From Microbacterium suwonense (GTDB taxonomy: Bacteria; Actinomycetota; Actinomycetes; Actinomycetales; Microbacteriaceae): a stretch of 64,000 nt of DNA. The translations under genes were made by a program, and so were the position numbers. Where the stretch lies: the NCBI RefSeq assembly GCF_030296555.1, contig NZ_AP027728.1, forward strand, positions 1,798,001-1,862,000, written 5' to 3'. The notes under the pieces were generated by a model. The model was not told the DNA's origin. It worked only from the letters and a program-made list of their open reading frames with translations, and did no database searches. Numbering within the stretch: position 1 is the stretch's first letter; each line of letters begins with the position of its first letter. Of the stretch, positions 18,225 through 27,587 are shown one piece after another.

Positions 18225-18713
18225 ACGACAGCAGGCCTGCAGTCCCGCGCATCGGAACGTGAGCACGCCGGCGGCACCTCGCGGCTTTGCGTCTCATTCG
18301 CGGCCGGGCAGGCGTCCCCACCCTCCCGCGCGAGCGACCCCCGCCCTCTCGGAGAGCGGGGGTCGACTCGTCGTGGCCGTGAGCGCGACTCAAGGTCGTG
18401 CCCTGCGCTCCCCACACGGGCACGTCGTACCTCGTGGCAGAGATCCCACGCGCACAGGCGACGCTCAGGTAGCGGGAGTTCGCTTCCGACGGAGCGGATC
18501 GCGTACGGCGCTGTAAATACGTCGCGCGACGTCTCCCGTCAATGCCCTCCGCGATGACGCCGCCGCTGATTAGCCTCGATCGTCCAGCCGAACCGGTTCC
18601 CCGCCGGCCGCGCGCCATCACGATCAAGGAGCAGCCAGTGATCACCCCTATGCGACCCCGACCCGGATCGTCCTCGTCGTGACGGCAGTCCCGAGTCCGG
18701 TGGAGGTGGTCCG
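18225..18713. other. Non-coding gap with second hairpin
   Basis: About 490 bases without a convincing gene. A second strong hairpin lies at 18335-18365 (CGACCCCCGC paired with GCGGGGGTCG, loop partly self-complementary). The end of the interval carries the leader and GGAGG ribosome site of the alcohol dehydrogenase gene. Short frames here have no recognisable domains. Confidence 0.5.
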
Positions 18714-19862
18714 GTGAGAGCCATGGCGTACCGCGGACCGTACAAGATCCGCGTGGAAGAGAAGCCGAGGCCGACGATCCAGCATCCGAACGACGCCATC
18801 GTCCGGGTGACGCGCGCCGCCGTCTGCGGCTCGGATCTCCACCTGTTCCACGGCATGATGCCGGACACGCGCATCGGCCACACGTTCGGTCACGAGATCG
18901 TCGGGATCGTCGAGGAGGTCGGCCCTTCCGTCGAGACGCTGCAGCGCGGCGACCGGGTGATGGTGCCCTTCAACATCTACTGCGGCTCCTGCTATTTCTG
19001 CAGCCGCGGGCTGTTCTCCAACTGTCACAACGTGAACCCGAACGCCACGGCGGTAGGAGGCATCTACGGCTACTCGCACACGACCGGCGGGTACGACGGC
19101 GGGCAGGCGGAGTACGTGCGGGTGCCGTTCGCGGATGTGGGGCCGTCGATCATTCCGGAGTGGCTGAGCTCGGAGGACGCCCTCATGCTCACCGATGCGT
19201 TCTCGACCGGCTACTTCGGCGCTCAGCTCGGAGACATCGCGATGCACGACACCGTCGTCGTCTTCGGTGCCGGACCGGTGGGCCTGGCAGCCGCCCGGTC
19301 GGCGTGGTTCCTCGGCGCGGGCCGCGTGATCGTCGTCGACCACATCGACTACCGGCTGGAGAAGGCGAGAAGCTTCGCGTTCGCGGAGACGATCCACCTC
19401 TCGGAGGTGAATGACATCGTGCTCGCGCTGAAGAAGATGACGGGCCACCTGGGAGCCGACGTCGTCATCGATGCGGTCGGCGCCGAGGCTGACGGCAGTG
19501 TCCTGCAGCACGTCACGGGAGCGAAGCTGAAGCTTCAGGGCGGGTCACCGGTGGCGGTCAACTGGGCGATCGACTCGGCACGCAAGGGCGGGACCGTCTC
19601 GCTGATCGGCGCATACGGCCCGCTGGTCTCCTCCGTCCGACTGGGCGACATCGTCAACAAGGGTCTGACGGTGCGGGCGAATCAGGCACCCGTCAAGCGT
19701 CAGTGGCCTCGGCTGCTCGAGCACATCCGCGAAGGACATGTGAACCCCGGCGAGCTCCTCACGCACCGCTTTCCCCTGGAACACATCGCCGAGGCCTACC
19801 ACGTGTTCTCGGCAAAGCTCGATGGCTGCATCAAACCCGTCATCGTGGTCGGAGAGGAGTGA
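18714..19862 (+). CDS. Zinc-dependent alcohol dehydrogenase
   Basis: 382-residue medium-chain dehydrogenase. The catalytic zinc ligands are in CGSDLH and GHE; four Cys around residues 91-105 (CGSCYFCSRGLFSNC) bind the structural zinc; the NAD site is GAGPVGLAA near residue 187. It resembles the glutathione-independent formaldehyde/threonine-type dehydrogenase group. Start GTG 18714 follows GGAGG by 7 bases; an ATG at 18723 is an alternative. A small gene of unknown function follows 2 bases later. Confidence 0.9.
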   Translation: MRAMAYRGPYKIRVEEKPRPTIQHPNDAIVRVTRAAVCGSDLHLFHGMMPDTRIGHTFGHEIVGIVEEVGPSVETLQRGDRVMVPFNIYCGSCYFCSRGLFSNCHNVNPNATAVGGIYGYSHTTGGYDGGQAEYVRVPFADVGPSIIPEWLSSEDALMLTDAFSTGYFGAQLGDIAMHDTVVVFGAGPVGLAAARSAWFLGAGRVIVVDHIDYRLEKARSFAFAETIHLSEVNDIVLALKKMTGHLGADVVIDAVGAEADGSVLQHVTGAKLKLQGGSPVAVNWAIDSARKGGTVSLIGAYGPLVSSVRLGDIVNKGLTVRANQAPVKRQWPRLLEHIREGHVNPGELLTHRFPLEHIAEAYHVFSAKLDGCIKPVIVVGEE

Positions 19863-19864
19863 TC

Positions 19865-20437
19865 ATGCCGTACGAGTCAGCGAAGCCCGACCTCACGCCG
19901 TCGACAGAGGAACTGCGGGCGAGGATCCCGGGGTGGGGCGCAGACAACGCACCGGAGCATCGTCGAACCTGGCAGCAGCGAGACGACCTCGGGCCGACGG
20001 GCGCCCACTGGAGCTTCCCCGAGCGTCAGCCGGACAGTCCGAGCCGCGAACGCTCGATCGAACACGCGATGCTGACACCCGTGTACGGGACGGCCCAGCC
20101 GCTGCACGGCGTCTCCGGCCGCATCCGCCGGTTCGCCTACGATCACCTCAGCGAGACGAAGAACCTCCGATGGCTGATCCTCGTGCTCGGCGACCGCACG
20201 GAATCCGTCGGCGCCCACGTACGCTCGCTGTTCACCCGGCGCCCTGACCAGCCCTTCACGCAGACGGGCATCCTGGCCGAAGGCCGTCATCACCCGATCG
20301 GGTCACGCTTCGGCCGCGGCCGCCTCGACATCAGGCACACCTGGCTCGACCCCATCATCGTCGTCGGGCCCTGGGTGGGGGCCGTCGCCGCTGTGGTCTG
20401 CGCACTCCGGTTCGCGGCGAGCCGGCTCCGCGGGTGA
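19865..20437 (+). CDS. Hypothetical protein linked to alcohol dehydrogenase
   Basis: 190-residue protein of unknown function. The N-terminal half is hydrophilic with many Arg, Pro and Glu. A hydrophobic segment near the C terminus (DPIIVVGPWVGAVAAVVCALRF) is a probable membrane anchor, followed by a basic tail. Start ATG at 19865 follows GGAGAGGAG. It directly follows the alcohol dehydrogenase gene, so the two are probably co-transcribed. Confidence 0.65.
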   Translation: MPYESAKPDLTPSTEELRARIPGWGADNAPEHRRTWQQRDDLGPTGAHWSFPERQPDSPSRERSIEHAMLTPVYGTAQPLHGVSGRIRRFAYDHLSETKNLRWLILVLGDRTESVGAHVRSLFTRRPDQPFTQTGILAEGRHHPIGSRFGRGRLDIRHTWLDPIIVVGPWVGAVAAVVCALRFAASRLRG

Positions 20438-20484
20438 CAGAGTGGGCATCGGAGGCGGATCGTCGGGGCGAGCCCGGATACGAC

Positions 20485-20507
20485 AAAACCCCCGGAAATC
20501 CGGGGGT
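20485..20507 (-). terminator. Rho-independent terminator on minus strand
   Basis: CCCCCGG (20489-20495) pairs with CCGGGGG (20500-20506); read on the minus strand the hairpin is followed by TTTT. It lies 10 bases beyond the tRNA-Met 3' end and is probably the original tRNA terminator. Confidence 0.75.
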
Positions 20508-20516
20508 CCTCCGCTG

Positions 20517-20565
20517 TAGCGGAGGCGGGACTCGAACCCGCGACCTCACGATTATGAGTCGTGCG
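20517..20565 (-). other. Truncated tRNA-Met (CAT) 3' part, probable attachment-site scar
   Basis: On the minus strand the sequence folds as the 3' part of an elongator tRNA-Met: anticodon stem-loop CACGA-CTCATAA-TCGTG (anticodon CAT at 20554-20556), T-arm GCGGG-TTCGAGT-CCCGC, the 3' acceptor strand CTCCGCT and discriminator A. The matching 5' acceptor strand AGCGGAG and D-arm are absent; the sequence beyond about 20565 is unrelated. A 3' tRNA fragment like this is what integration at a tRNA gene leaves at the distal end of an element. The intact copy is not in the window. Confidence 0.75.
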
Positions 20566-21166
20566 CGGGCTACATCTGGTCTTCTGGTCTCGTTCCTGTT
20601 TGTCCCGGAATCCGCGGAATCATGCGGATCCGGAGACCGTCCGACGCCTGCTCATGCGGACCAATCAGGCCTGATTCCGTTTGGTTCGTGGGCAAAATGT
20701 GGGCAGACGGGAGTGGGCCAAGTGTGGGAAGTCCGTCGTAGCCTGGAGCGTTGAGGCGCATGACCCTAGCAGGGTGGTGCGCTCGGGCCAATCATCGATT
20801 GGCTTCATCGCTCCAGTCCCCTTTCAACGACTGGGAAGCCCGTGTTTCCGCGGCATTTTGGAGGCGGGCCCCCATGCTCGTCACGCTCGGAAGACACAGC
20901 GAAACTCGTCAGAAACGCCATCCTCGGGATGCTCCGGACACTTTTGGGACACCTAGTGACGCGCCAGATGAGGATGGGCTCTGAACCCGAAACTCTGAGA
21001 TGCTCCTGGATCTCGTTCATCGCACCTCAAGCTCGACGAGTTCGCTGACCAGCCGTTCGATCCTGCCGCTAGTCGAGCGGACGGCTCGTCACCCCGGCTT
21101 GCGGGGTCGTTGAATTCCCCGTACTCGTAGCGATTCCCCGGGAAGCGAGTAGCTAAGCTCCACTTA
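20566..21166. other. Non-coding stretch with GTGGGC repeats
   Basis: About 600 bases of lower GC than the flanks, with no convincing gene. GTGGGC occurs three times in direct orientation at 20688, 20699 and 20713 (GTGGGCA in the first two), spaced like integrase arm-binding sites. No integrase gene is seen. I find nothing else of note before the DUF2971 gene. Confidence 0.4.
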
Positions 21167-22099
21167 ATGATTGACTTTCCTTGGGAGCGCGCGCTCCCAG
21201 ACTCTCGGCCTCGTCCGTCAGGCCGGCTAATCTGGCACTATACGTCAGCCCAATCGTTGGCTGCCATCACTCGATCGAATATCTGGCGCGCCTCGTCCTT
21301 AGAGACGATGAACGACACTGCCGAGATTGCGACTGGGCAACAAGTGATTGTCCGCGAGGTACTGCGCTACGCTCAACGGGCTGGCGAGATCGATGGCGAC
21401 GTGCAGGATGCGATCGAGGACGCGGTTAGCAACACGTTCGAACGCAGCGCTTTCGCGATCTCATTTAGTCGCTCTGGCGATGACGTCTCTCAGTGGCAGA
21501 GATATGCCGGGGTTGGAGGCGTGGCTATCGCATGGAAGAAGTGGCACTATCCGGTCGTACTCGATCGTACCGGGGTCTATGAGTCCACCGTCAACACGGA
21601 GATCGCCGACTATCCGCTTCATTGGCACCGAATGATCTACTCAGAGAAGAAACAGGCTCGCGCTTCGAGGCAAGCACTCAAGCGGGCCGCCGAACTGATG
21701 CAGTTCGGAGCCGCGGCCGCGGCTTCCTTCTCTCAGTGGCAGTATGCGAATGTCTGGGCTGCAGACGCAATCACGACCGTGATTCATGGCTCCAAGAATC
21801 GTAGCTTTCGTTCGGAGCGTGAGATCCGCTACGCCGTCGGCGATCCCCTAGATCTCAACCTGGTGCACGAATCACTTTCGGGGCGAAAGTACGTCGAGTT
21901 AACGGGCGGGAGGGAACTCCATGCCAAAAGAATCAGATCCCCTGAGTACTCCACCAGATCTCCATCGCCGCTTCCTATCGCAGCCGTGCGTCTCGGTCCT
22001 GGCGTCGATCGAGACACAGAGTCCCTCGTCCAAGACGCAATGTATCCGGACTATCTGCACGCCCCGATCCTTCGCTCCAGCAGCACACTTCGGACATAG
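21167..22099 (+). CDS. DUF2971-like protein
   Basis: 310-residue protein with the DUF2971 pattern: an early WHYTSAQSLAAIT segment, then an IWRASSLETMNDTAE motif, and a central FAISFSRSGDDVSQWQRYA block. The family is widespread in mobile and defence-associated loci; its biochemical role is not established. GC content is clearly lower than in neighbouring operons. With the tRNA scar 0.6 kb upstream this points to acquired DNA. No ribosome site is obvious in front of the ATG. Confidence 0.75.
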   Translation: MIDFPWERALPDSRPRPSGRLIWHYTSAQSLAAITRSNIWRASSLETMNDTAEIATGQQVIVREVLRYAQRAGEIDGDVQDAIEDAVSNTFERSAFAISFSRSGDDVSQWQRYAGVGGVAIAWKKWHYPVVLDRTGVYESTVNTEIADYPLHWHRMIYSEKKQARASRQALKRAAELMQFGAAAAASFSQWQYANVWAADAITTVIHGSKNRSFRSEREIRYAVGDPLDLNLVHESLSGRKYVELTGGRELHAKRIRSPEYSTRSPSPLPIAAVRLGPGVDRDTESLVQDAMYPDYLHAPILRSSSTLRT

Positions 22100-22255
22100 C
22101 TTTACCGCGCAACGGCCGCGAAAGCGTGCATCGTCCTGCGCATTCTCAATGGGGTCGCACCGCACACTCCCGGCGCGATCACGTCTGACGGGCTGCAGCG
22201 CTGCCGGGAACTCCGCTACGCCCGACTGGGCTCGGCCGCGAGACCTGCCATCCCG

Positions 22256-22289
22256 CATGAGACGGCAAGCCCCGCGGGGCAGTCTCATG
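22256..22289 (-). terminator. Terminator hairpin of ppsA
   Basis: CATGAGAC (22256-22263) pairs with GTCTCATG (22282-22289), and an inner GCCCC/GGGGC stem stacks inside. It overlaps the ppsA stop codon. Confidence 0.6.
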
Positions 22290-24708
22290 CTGGACGAAGC
22301 CTCAGAACCCTGTCACGCCGACTGCAGAGAGGGGCCGCGACGCGCTGCGCCAGCCGCATCCAGGTCTCCACGACCGTGTCGGGGTTGAGTGACATCGACT
22401 CGATCCCCTGATCGAGCAGCCAGTCGGCAAGGTCGGGGTGGTCCGAGGGTCCCTGCCCGCAGATGCCGACGTACTTGCCGCGGCGCAGGCAGGCCTCGAT
22501 GGCCATGGCGAGCATCTTCTTCACCGCAGGGTCGCGCTCATCGAACGTGGCCGCGACCAGCGCCGAATCACGATCGAGCCCGAGGGTGAGCTGGGTCATG
22601 TCGTTGGAGCCGATGGAGAATCCGTCGAAGTGGTCGAGGAACTCGTCCGCCAGCAGCGCGTTCGAGGGCACCTCGCACATCATCACCACCTCGAGCCCGT
22701 TCTCCCCGCGACGCAGACCATTCTCGGCGAGCAGCTCGATGACCGCGGCACCCTCGGCGACCGTGCGGACGAACGGGATCATGATCTTCACGTTCGTGAG
22801 CCCCATGTCGTCGCGCACCCGGCGCAGCGCCTCGCACTCCATGTCGAAGCACTCACGGAAGTCTGCCGAGATGTACCGCGATGCTCCGCGGTACCCGATC
22901 ATCGGGTTCTCCTCATGCGGCTCGTAGCGGTCGCCGCCGAGCAGGTTCGCGTACTCGTTCGACTTGAAGTCGCTCATCCGCACGATCACCGGCTCCGGGG
23001 CGAACGCCGCTGCCAGCATCGAGACGCCTTCGGTCACGCGCTGCACGAAGAACTCGCGCGGCGACGGGTACGCCGCGATGCGCTCGGCGACCTGGTCGTG
23101 GAGGTCGGCGGGCAGGTCGTCGAAGTCGAGCAGCGCCCGCGGGTGGATGCCGATCTGACGGTTGATGATGAACTCCAGCCGCGCGAGCCCCACACCGCGG
23201 TTGGGCAGGCGGGAGAACGAGAAGGCCTGGTCGGGGGTGCCGACGTTCATCATGATCTTGACCGGCACCTCCGGCATCCGATCCAGGTGCGTCTGCTCCT
23301 CGCGGAACTCGAGCAGACCCTCGTAGACGAAGCCGTCATCGCCCTCGGCGCAGGACACGGTGACGTCGAGTCCGTCGGGCAGCACCCGTGTGGCATCCCC
23401 CGTGCCGACGACCGCGGGGATGCCGAGCTCGCGGGCGATGATCGCGGCGTGACAGGTGCGCCCACCGCGATCGGTGACGATGGCGGAGGCCTTCTTCATG
23501 ATCGGCTCCCAGTCGGGGTCGGTCATGTCGGCCACCAGCACGTCACCGGCGCGGAAGCGCGCCATGTCCTCGATGCCGCGCAGCACGCTGACGGCGCCCG
23601 ATCCGATCTTCTGCCCGATCGCCCGTCCGGTGGCGAGCACATCGCTGCGCTCTGTCAGCACGAACCGCCTCATCACGTTCGCATCCGCCCGTGAGACGAC
23701 CGTCTCCGGTCGCGCCTGAAGGATGTAGAGCTTGCCGTCGCCGCCGTCGCGCGCCCATTCGATGTCCATCGGGCGCCCGTAGTGCTGCTCGATCGTGACG
23801 GCGTGACGAGCGAGTTCCTCGACCTCGGCATCCGTGATGCTGAACAGCCGGCGCCGGTCGGCCGGGACGTCCTCGAAGACGGTCGTCCCGCCCACCTGAT
23901 CGCTGTCCGTGTACCGCATCGCGATCGCCTTCTCCCCCACCGCGCGCTTCAGGATCGCGGGGCGGGAGGCTGCGAGCGCAGGCTTGTAGACGTAGAACTC
24001 GTCGGGGTTCACGGCGCCCTGCACCACGGCTTCACCGAGGCCGTAGGAGCTGGTGATGAACACGGCGTCCGGGAAGCCGGACTCGGTGTCGACGGTGAAC
24101 ATCACCCCGGACGCTCCGATGTCGGAGCGGACCATCCGTTGAACGCCCACCGACAGCGCGACGTCGTGGTGGTCGAAGCCGTTGTGCACCCGGTAGGCGA
24201 TCGCGCGGTCGTTGTAGAGAGAGGAGAAGACCTGCCTGACGGCCTGCAGGATGTTGTCGACGCCGGAGATGTTGAGGAAGGTCTCCTGCTGGCCCGCGAA
24301 CGATGCATCGGGGAGATCCTCGGCGGTGGCGGAGGAGCGCACCGCCCAGGAGACGTCGTCCGGAGCGGGGTCGTTGTCGACGAGTCGCGTGCAGGCGGCG
24401 CGGATGTCGCGCTCGATGTCGGCCGGCAACGGCTGCTGCTCGATCCACTCGCGCACGACGGCACCGACCCGGGAGAGCTGGGTGACGTCATCGACGTCGA
24501 TCTCCTCCACGGCGGTGCGGATGCGGGTGTCCAGCCCGTCGGAGGCGAGGAAGGCGCGATAGGCATCCGCGGTCGTCGCGAACCCACCGGGCACGCGCAC
24601 GCCGAGGTCGGCGAGGTTCGAGACCATCTCGCCGAGCGAGGCGTTCTTGCCGCCGACCTGGGGCAGGTCGGCCATGCCGACCTCGTCGAACCAGAGGATG
24701 TTGCTCAT
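22285..24708 (-). CDS. ppsA: Phosphoenolpyruvate synthase
   Basis: 807-residue pyruvate, water dikinase making PEP from pyruvate and ATP. Domains in order: N-terminal ATP-grasp ([28 protein letters not shown], and IEWARDG with the ATP-binding Glu), a swivelling domain with the phospho-histidine in [17 protein letters not shown], and a C-terminal TIM barrel with NPMIGYRG and CGQGPSD. All catalytic blocks are complete and the length is close to the 792 of E. coli. It is 22 bp downstream of the regulatory-protein gene, in the same orientation. It supports growth on substrates that yield pyruvate or acetyl-CoA, such as those of the catabolic clusters here. Confidence 0.96.
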   Translation of the reverse strand: MSNILWFDEVGMADLPQVGGKNASLGEMVSNLADLGVRVPGGFATTADAYRAFLASDGLDTRIRTAVEEIDVDDVTQLSRVGAVVREWIEQQPLPADIERDIRAACTRLVDNDPAPDDVSWAVRSSATAEDLPDASFAGQQETFLNISGVDNILQAVRQVFSSLYNDRAIAYRVHNGFDHHDVALSVGVQRMVRSDIGASGVMFTVDTESGFPDAVFITSSYGLGEAVVQGAVNPDEFYVYKPALAASRPAILKRAVGEKAIAMRYTDSDQVGGTTVFEDVPADRRRLFSITDAEVEELARHAVTIEQHYGRPMDIEWARDGGDGKLYILQARPETVVSRADANVMRRFVLTERSDVLATGRAIGQKIGSGAVSVLRGIEDMARFRAGDVLVADMTDPDWEPIMKKASAIVTDRGGRTCHAAIIARELGIPAVVGTGDATRVLPDGLDVTVSCAEGDDGFVYEGLLEFREEQTHLDRMPEVPVKIMMNVGTPDQAFSFSRLPNRGVGLARLEFIINRQIGIHPRALLDFDDLPADLHDQVAERIAAYPSPREFFVQRVTEGVSMLAAAFAPEPVIVRMSDFKSNEYANLLGGDRYEPHEENPMIGYRGASRYISADFRECFDMECEALRRVRDDMGLTNVKIMIPFVRTVAEGAAVIELLAENGLRRGENGLEVVMMCEVPSNALLADEFLDHFDGFSIGSNDMTQLTLGLDRDSALVAATFDERDPAVKKMLAMAIEACLRRGKYVGICGQGPSDHPDLADWLLDQGIESMSLNPDTVVETWMRLAQRVAAPLCSRRDRVLRLRPA

Positions 24709-24730
24709 AGCGCTTCTTCTTTCGATCGGG

Positions 24731-25555
24731 TCACGCGCGCAGCTTCATGGTCTGCATGATGACCGCGGACATCTCCTCGACACTTTTGGTCGAGGAGTTC
24801 AGGAAGGGGACACGGTTGCGCCGGTAGAGGTCTTCGGCACGGCGCAGCTCGATCGTGCACTGCTCCAGGCTGGAATAGCGCGAGCTCGGGCGACGCTCAT
24901 GGCGCACCTGGCTCAGTCGCAGCGGCGTGGTCGTCAGGCCGAAGCAGCGCGCGCCGTACTTCGCGACCGAGCGCGGCAGGCCCTCGGTCGGGAAATCATC
25001 GTCGGTGAGCGGGTAGTTCGCCACCCGCAGGCCGTGCTGCAGGGCGAGATACATGGTCGTCGGAGTCTTGCCGCAGCGCGACGGCGCGATGAGGACGACG
25101 TCGGCCTGGTCCAGGGCGCGGGAGCTCTGCCCGTCGTCGTGCTCGATCGCGTACTCGACAGCCCGCATCCGTGCGAAGTAGCGGTCGGTGTCGCCGAGGC
25201 CGTGATACGCGCCGAGCTGCTCGGATGCCGTCACACCGAGCGCCTGCTCGAGCTCGGTCAGGTGCCCGGCGAGCAGGTCGATGACCGTGGCTTCGGAGGC
25301 CCCGAGGATGCTGCGCAGCGCCGCCTGTTTCACCGTGATGAACAGAAGCGGTTCGCGGCCCGCTGCCGCGTCCTTGTCGATGCTGGCGACGACCGCGCGC
25401 GCCTCAGCGTCCGTGTCGACGAACGGGATGGTGTGCTTGAGGAAGCGGAAGCCCGGGAAGTTCGCCAGGAGGGCGTTGCCCAGGGTTTCAGCGGTGACAC
25501 CCGTGCTGTCCGACACGAAGTACGCGGCGCGGGTGGCATCGACGATCTCGGTCAT
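24731..25555 (-). CDS. PEP synthase regulatory protein (kinase/pyrophosphorylase, DUF299)
   Basis: 274-residue PPSR-type protein that switches PEP synthase off and on by phosphorylating an active-site Thr and removing the phosphate with Pi. The start has the typical [14 protein letters not shown], the P-loop-like [15 protein letters not shown] is in the second half, and ANYPL follows. It is encoded just upstream of its target in one operon. An inverted repeat AGAACGC-N12-GCGTTCT (25594-25619) lies 39 bases upstream of the start and may be an operator. Confidence 0.93.
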   Translation of the reverse strand: MTEIVDATRAAYFVSDSTGVTAETLGNALLANFPGFRFLKHTIPFVDTDAEARAVVASIDKDAAAGREPLLFITVKQAALRSILGASEATVIDLLAGHLTELEQALGVTASEQLGAYHGLGDTDRYFARMRAVEYAIEHDDGQSSRALDQADVVLIAPSRCGKTPTTMYLALQHGLRVANYPLTDDDFPTEGLPRSVAKYGARCFGLTTTPLRLSQVRHERRPSSRYSSLEQCTIELRRAEDLYRRNRVPFLNSSTKSVEEMSAVIMQTMKLRA

Positions 25556-25668
25556 ACGAGCACCCTATGAAGCTTCCGAGGTTTCCAATGCCTAGAACGC
25601 GCGAAGGAATAAGCGTTCTTTCGTAATCGGCAACCATCCCGCACGACAGCCCCTTTCCACCTCTGTCA

Positions 25669-25707
25669 TTGCGCCTTGCTCATTTTCTCGTTATCATACG
25701 CATAGAT
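25669..25707 (+). promoter_or_regulatory. Promoter of the tandem NTF2-like genes
   Basis: TTGCGC (25669-25674), a 17-bp spacer and TATCAT (25692-25697) precede the gene at 25760. The 16-mer TATCATACGCATAGAT (25692-25707) recurs exactly, on the minus strand, in front of the P450 gene at 34845-34860. This suggests shared control. Confidence 0.6.
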
Positions 25708-25759
25708 CGAATGATCAGTTTCAATCCGAATGCAATGAAGCACGTAGGGAGCCGATTCG

Positions 25760-26254
25760 ATGTCCACCGAGACAGTGAAGCCGCACTTGACAAGGGAGTG
25801 GGCCGAGAACAATCTCCGCCTGTTCTCCGTGAGCGCCGACGATGTGATCGCCCAGTGGGCGGATGAGGTGATGTTCGAGGATCCGATCCTCGAACAGGTG
25901 CACCACGACCGCGAGGTGCTGCGCCAGTCGTTCATCCGCTACTCCAACAAGGACCCGGAAAACGGCATCGGCATCCACACGTTCACCGTCGAGGAGTTCC
26001 TCTCCGAGCCCGGTCAGAACCCGATCGTCTACCGCTGGAAGTGGGTGCTGAAGCACGCGTCGGACTTCCTTGGCGTTCCGACGAATGGCAAGACGATTGT
26101 GACGACGGGCGTGAACATCGATTGGTTCGATGACGACGGCAAGGTCGTCCGCGAAGTCGCGTACTGGGACTTCGTCAAGCCGGCACTCGACCTCGGGCTA
26201 CCGGTTCTCAATTCCGAATACTGGGAAGAAGAAGCAAAGGAGCAACAGAAATGA
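25760..26254 (+). CDS. NTF2-like protein, tandem copy A
   Basis: 164-residue alpha+beta barrel protein of the SnoaL/NTF2/limonene-epoxide-hydrolase fold class. Characteristic parts are WADEVMFEDP after the first helix, IVYRWKWVLKHAS in the sheet, and GVNIDWFDDDGKVVREVAYWDFV near the end. It is a paralogue of the next gene and overlaps it by 4 bp, so the two may form a heterodimer. The promoter motif is shared with the P450 gene of this island. A ring-opening, isomerase or dehydratase step on a terpenoid-like intermediate is a reasonable guess, not shown. Confidence 0.78.
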   Translation: MSTETVKPHLTREWAENNLRLFSVSADDVIAQWADEVMFEDPILEQVHHDREVLRQSFIRYSNKDPENGIGIHTFTVEEFLSEPGQNPIVYRWKWVLKHASDFLGVPTNGKTIVTTGVNIDWFDDDGKVVREVAYWDFVKPALDLGLPVLNSEYWEEEAKEQQK

Positions 26255-26739
26255 ACAAGGAATGGGCCGAGAACTACCTCGCATCGTTCGCGACGAAGGA
26301 TCTCGTCGTCGACACGTTGTGGGCGGACGATGAGAAGTTCCAGACGGAGAACCCCATCACCGGTGAGGTTCACTACGGCAAGGAGATCTATCGCGAAGGC
26401 TTCACGCCGTACGCGAACGACGACCCTGACAACGGTGTCGGCATCCACAAGTTCACCCTGGTGGAGTTCTTCTCGGGACCGAACCCCGCGGTCTACCGCT
26501 GGCGTTGGGATTGCACTGGTGCCAAGTCGTTCCTCGGGCTCCCGACAAACGGCAAAGACATCGTCACCACGGGCGTGAACACCGACTGGTTCGATGAGGA
26601 CGGCAAGGTCATCCGCGAGGTCGCGTACTTCGACTTCCTCACTCCGTCGATCGAGACCGGCAACCTCGGCTACGCCGTGCGCGACCCGCTGCTCGCCGGC
26701 GGACGCCTGGATGACGAGGAGACGTCAGCCACCGCGTGA
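26251..26739 (+). CDS. NTF2-like protein, tandem copy B
   Basis: 162-residue paralogue of the preceding protein. Conserved stretches include EWAENYL at the N terminus, DDPDNGVGIHKFT, the LGLPTNGKDIVTTGVN turn and TDWFDEDGKVIREVAYFDF. The start overlaps the previous stop as ATGA and follows AAGGAG. A perfect 18-bp terminator hairpin follows. Function unknown; it is likely the partner of copy A. Confidence 0.78.
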   Translation: MNKEWAENYLASFATKDLVVDTLWADDEKFQTENPITGEVHYGKEIYREGFTPYANDDPDNGVGIHKFTLVEFFSGPNPAVYRWRWDCTGAKSFLGLPTNGKDIVTTGVNTDWFDEDGKVIREVAYFDFLTPSIETGNLGYAVRDPLLAGGRLDDEETSATA

Positions 26740-26753
26740 TCCAGGGCTGGATG

Positions 26754-26796
26754 AGAGGGCCCCGACCTGCACAACGAATGCAGGTCGGGGCCCTCT
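26754..26796. terminator. Strong bidirectional terminator
   Basis: An 18-bp perfect stem (26754-26771 with 26779-26796, core GGGCCCCGACCTGCA) and 7-base loop separates the NTF2-like pair from the convergent SMR genes. Confidence 0.9.
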
Positions 26797-26839
26797 GTCT
26801 GCAACGACTTACCTTCTGCGACGAGTCTCGCCTCAGTCG

Positions 26840-27154
26840 TCACTCCAGGTGGATGATCACGACGCCCGCGACGATCAGCCCGATCCCGAATATCATGCGT
26901 GGCGGGAGGTCGTCACCGAACAGCACCTTGGCGAGAACGACGACGACAGCGACTCCGACGCCGGCCCAGATGCCATACGCGATGCCCACCGGCATCCCCA
27001 TCGCCAACGCGGCCCAGAGGAGCAGGTAAGCCGCAGTGTAGCCCGCGGTCACGGGCGCGACATAGCGCCGGTCCTCGAAACCCTTGGACGCATTCAGTGC
27101 AAGAGTCGCCGCAACCTCACAGGCGATCGCACCGGCAAGCACGAACCACATCAT
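26840..27154 (-). CDS. SMR family transporter, subunit 2
   Basis: 104-residue four-helix small multidrug resistance protein. The membrane-embedded acidic residue is in the first helix (GAIACEVAATLAL), and AYGIWAGVGVA in the third helix matches the family packing motif. It overlaps its partner gene by 4 bp. Paired SMR genes usually form heterodimeric pumps for quaternary amines, guanidinium compounds or polyamines. The link with the catabolic island is unclear; it could export a toxic intermediate. Confidence 0.88.
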   Translation of the reverse strand: MMWFVLAGAIACEVAATLALNASKGFEDRRYVAPVTAGYTAAYLLLWAALAMGMPVGIAYGIWAGVGVAVVVVLAKVLFGDDLPPRMIFGIGLIVAGVVIIHLE

Positions 27155-27495
27155 TGGGCTCCGCTCGTGGACTCGCCGCGCGATCCGAACTCGACGAGTG
27201 CGACTCCCCCGACGATCAGTCCGATCCCGAGCGCATCACTCCAGGTGAGCAGCTCACCGAAGATCACGGCGGCGGCAACAGCGGTGAGCACGATGCCGCA
27301 CGCCGACCAGATTCCGTAGGCGACGCCGATCTTCATCCCCGCCCTCAGCGTCAGCGCGAGAAAGAAGAATGCCGCCACGTAGCCGACCGCGGCCACCGCC
27401 AGCCAAGGCGCGCTGTCGTTCGCCGCACGCAGGCTCAACGTCGCACAGACCTCAGCGACGATCGCTCCTGAGAGAAGAACTCTGCCCCTGCGCAT
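27151..27495 (-). CDS. SMR family transporter, subunit 1
   Basis: 114-residue four-helix SMR protein with GAIVAEVCATLSL (acidic residue in helix 1) and AYGIWSACGIV in helix 3. A short hydrophilic C-terminal tail (EFGSRGESTSGAQ) follows helix 4. It is the first gene of a two-gene operon with the 26840-27154 product and is divergent from the ferredoxin reductase gene; the 92-bp gap between them carries AT-rich promoter sequence. Confidence 0.88.
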   Translation of the reverse strand: MRRGRVLLSGAIVAEVCATLSLRAANDSAPWLAVAAVGYVAAFFFLALTLRAGMKIGVAYGIWSACGIVLTAVAAAVIFGELLTWSDALGIGLIVGGVALVEFGSRGESTSGAQ

Positions 27496-27587
27496 GGCAC
27501 CCCCTCGACGTTGAGAAGCATATCGGATGTATGGATCTATCTATGTTCATGATAATCTTAGTTATTCGTCAATGGAGAGGAAGCGGA

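Noticed and set aside
18225..18713. Short frames between the haloperoxidase and alcohol dehydrogenase genes
   Set aside because: Low-complexity Arg/Ser-rich translations, no ribosome sites, and two strong hairpins within the interval.
20517..20565. An intact tRNA-Met gene
   Set aside because: Only the anticodon arm, T-arm and 3' acceptor strand are present; no 5' acceptor strand or D-arm can pair.
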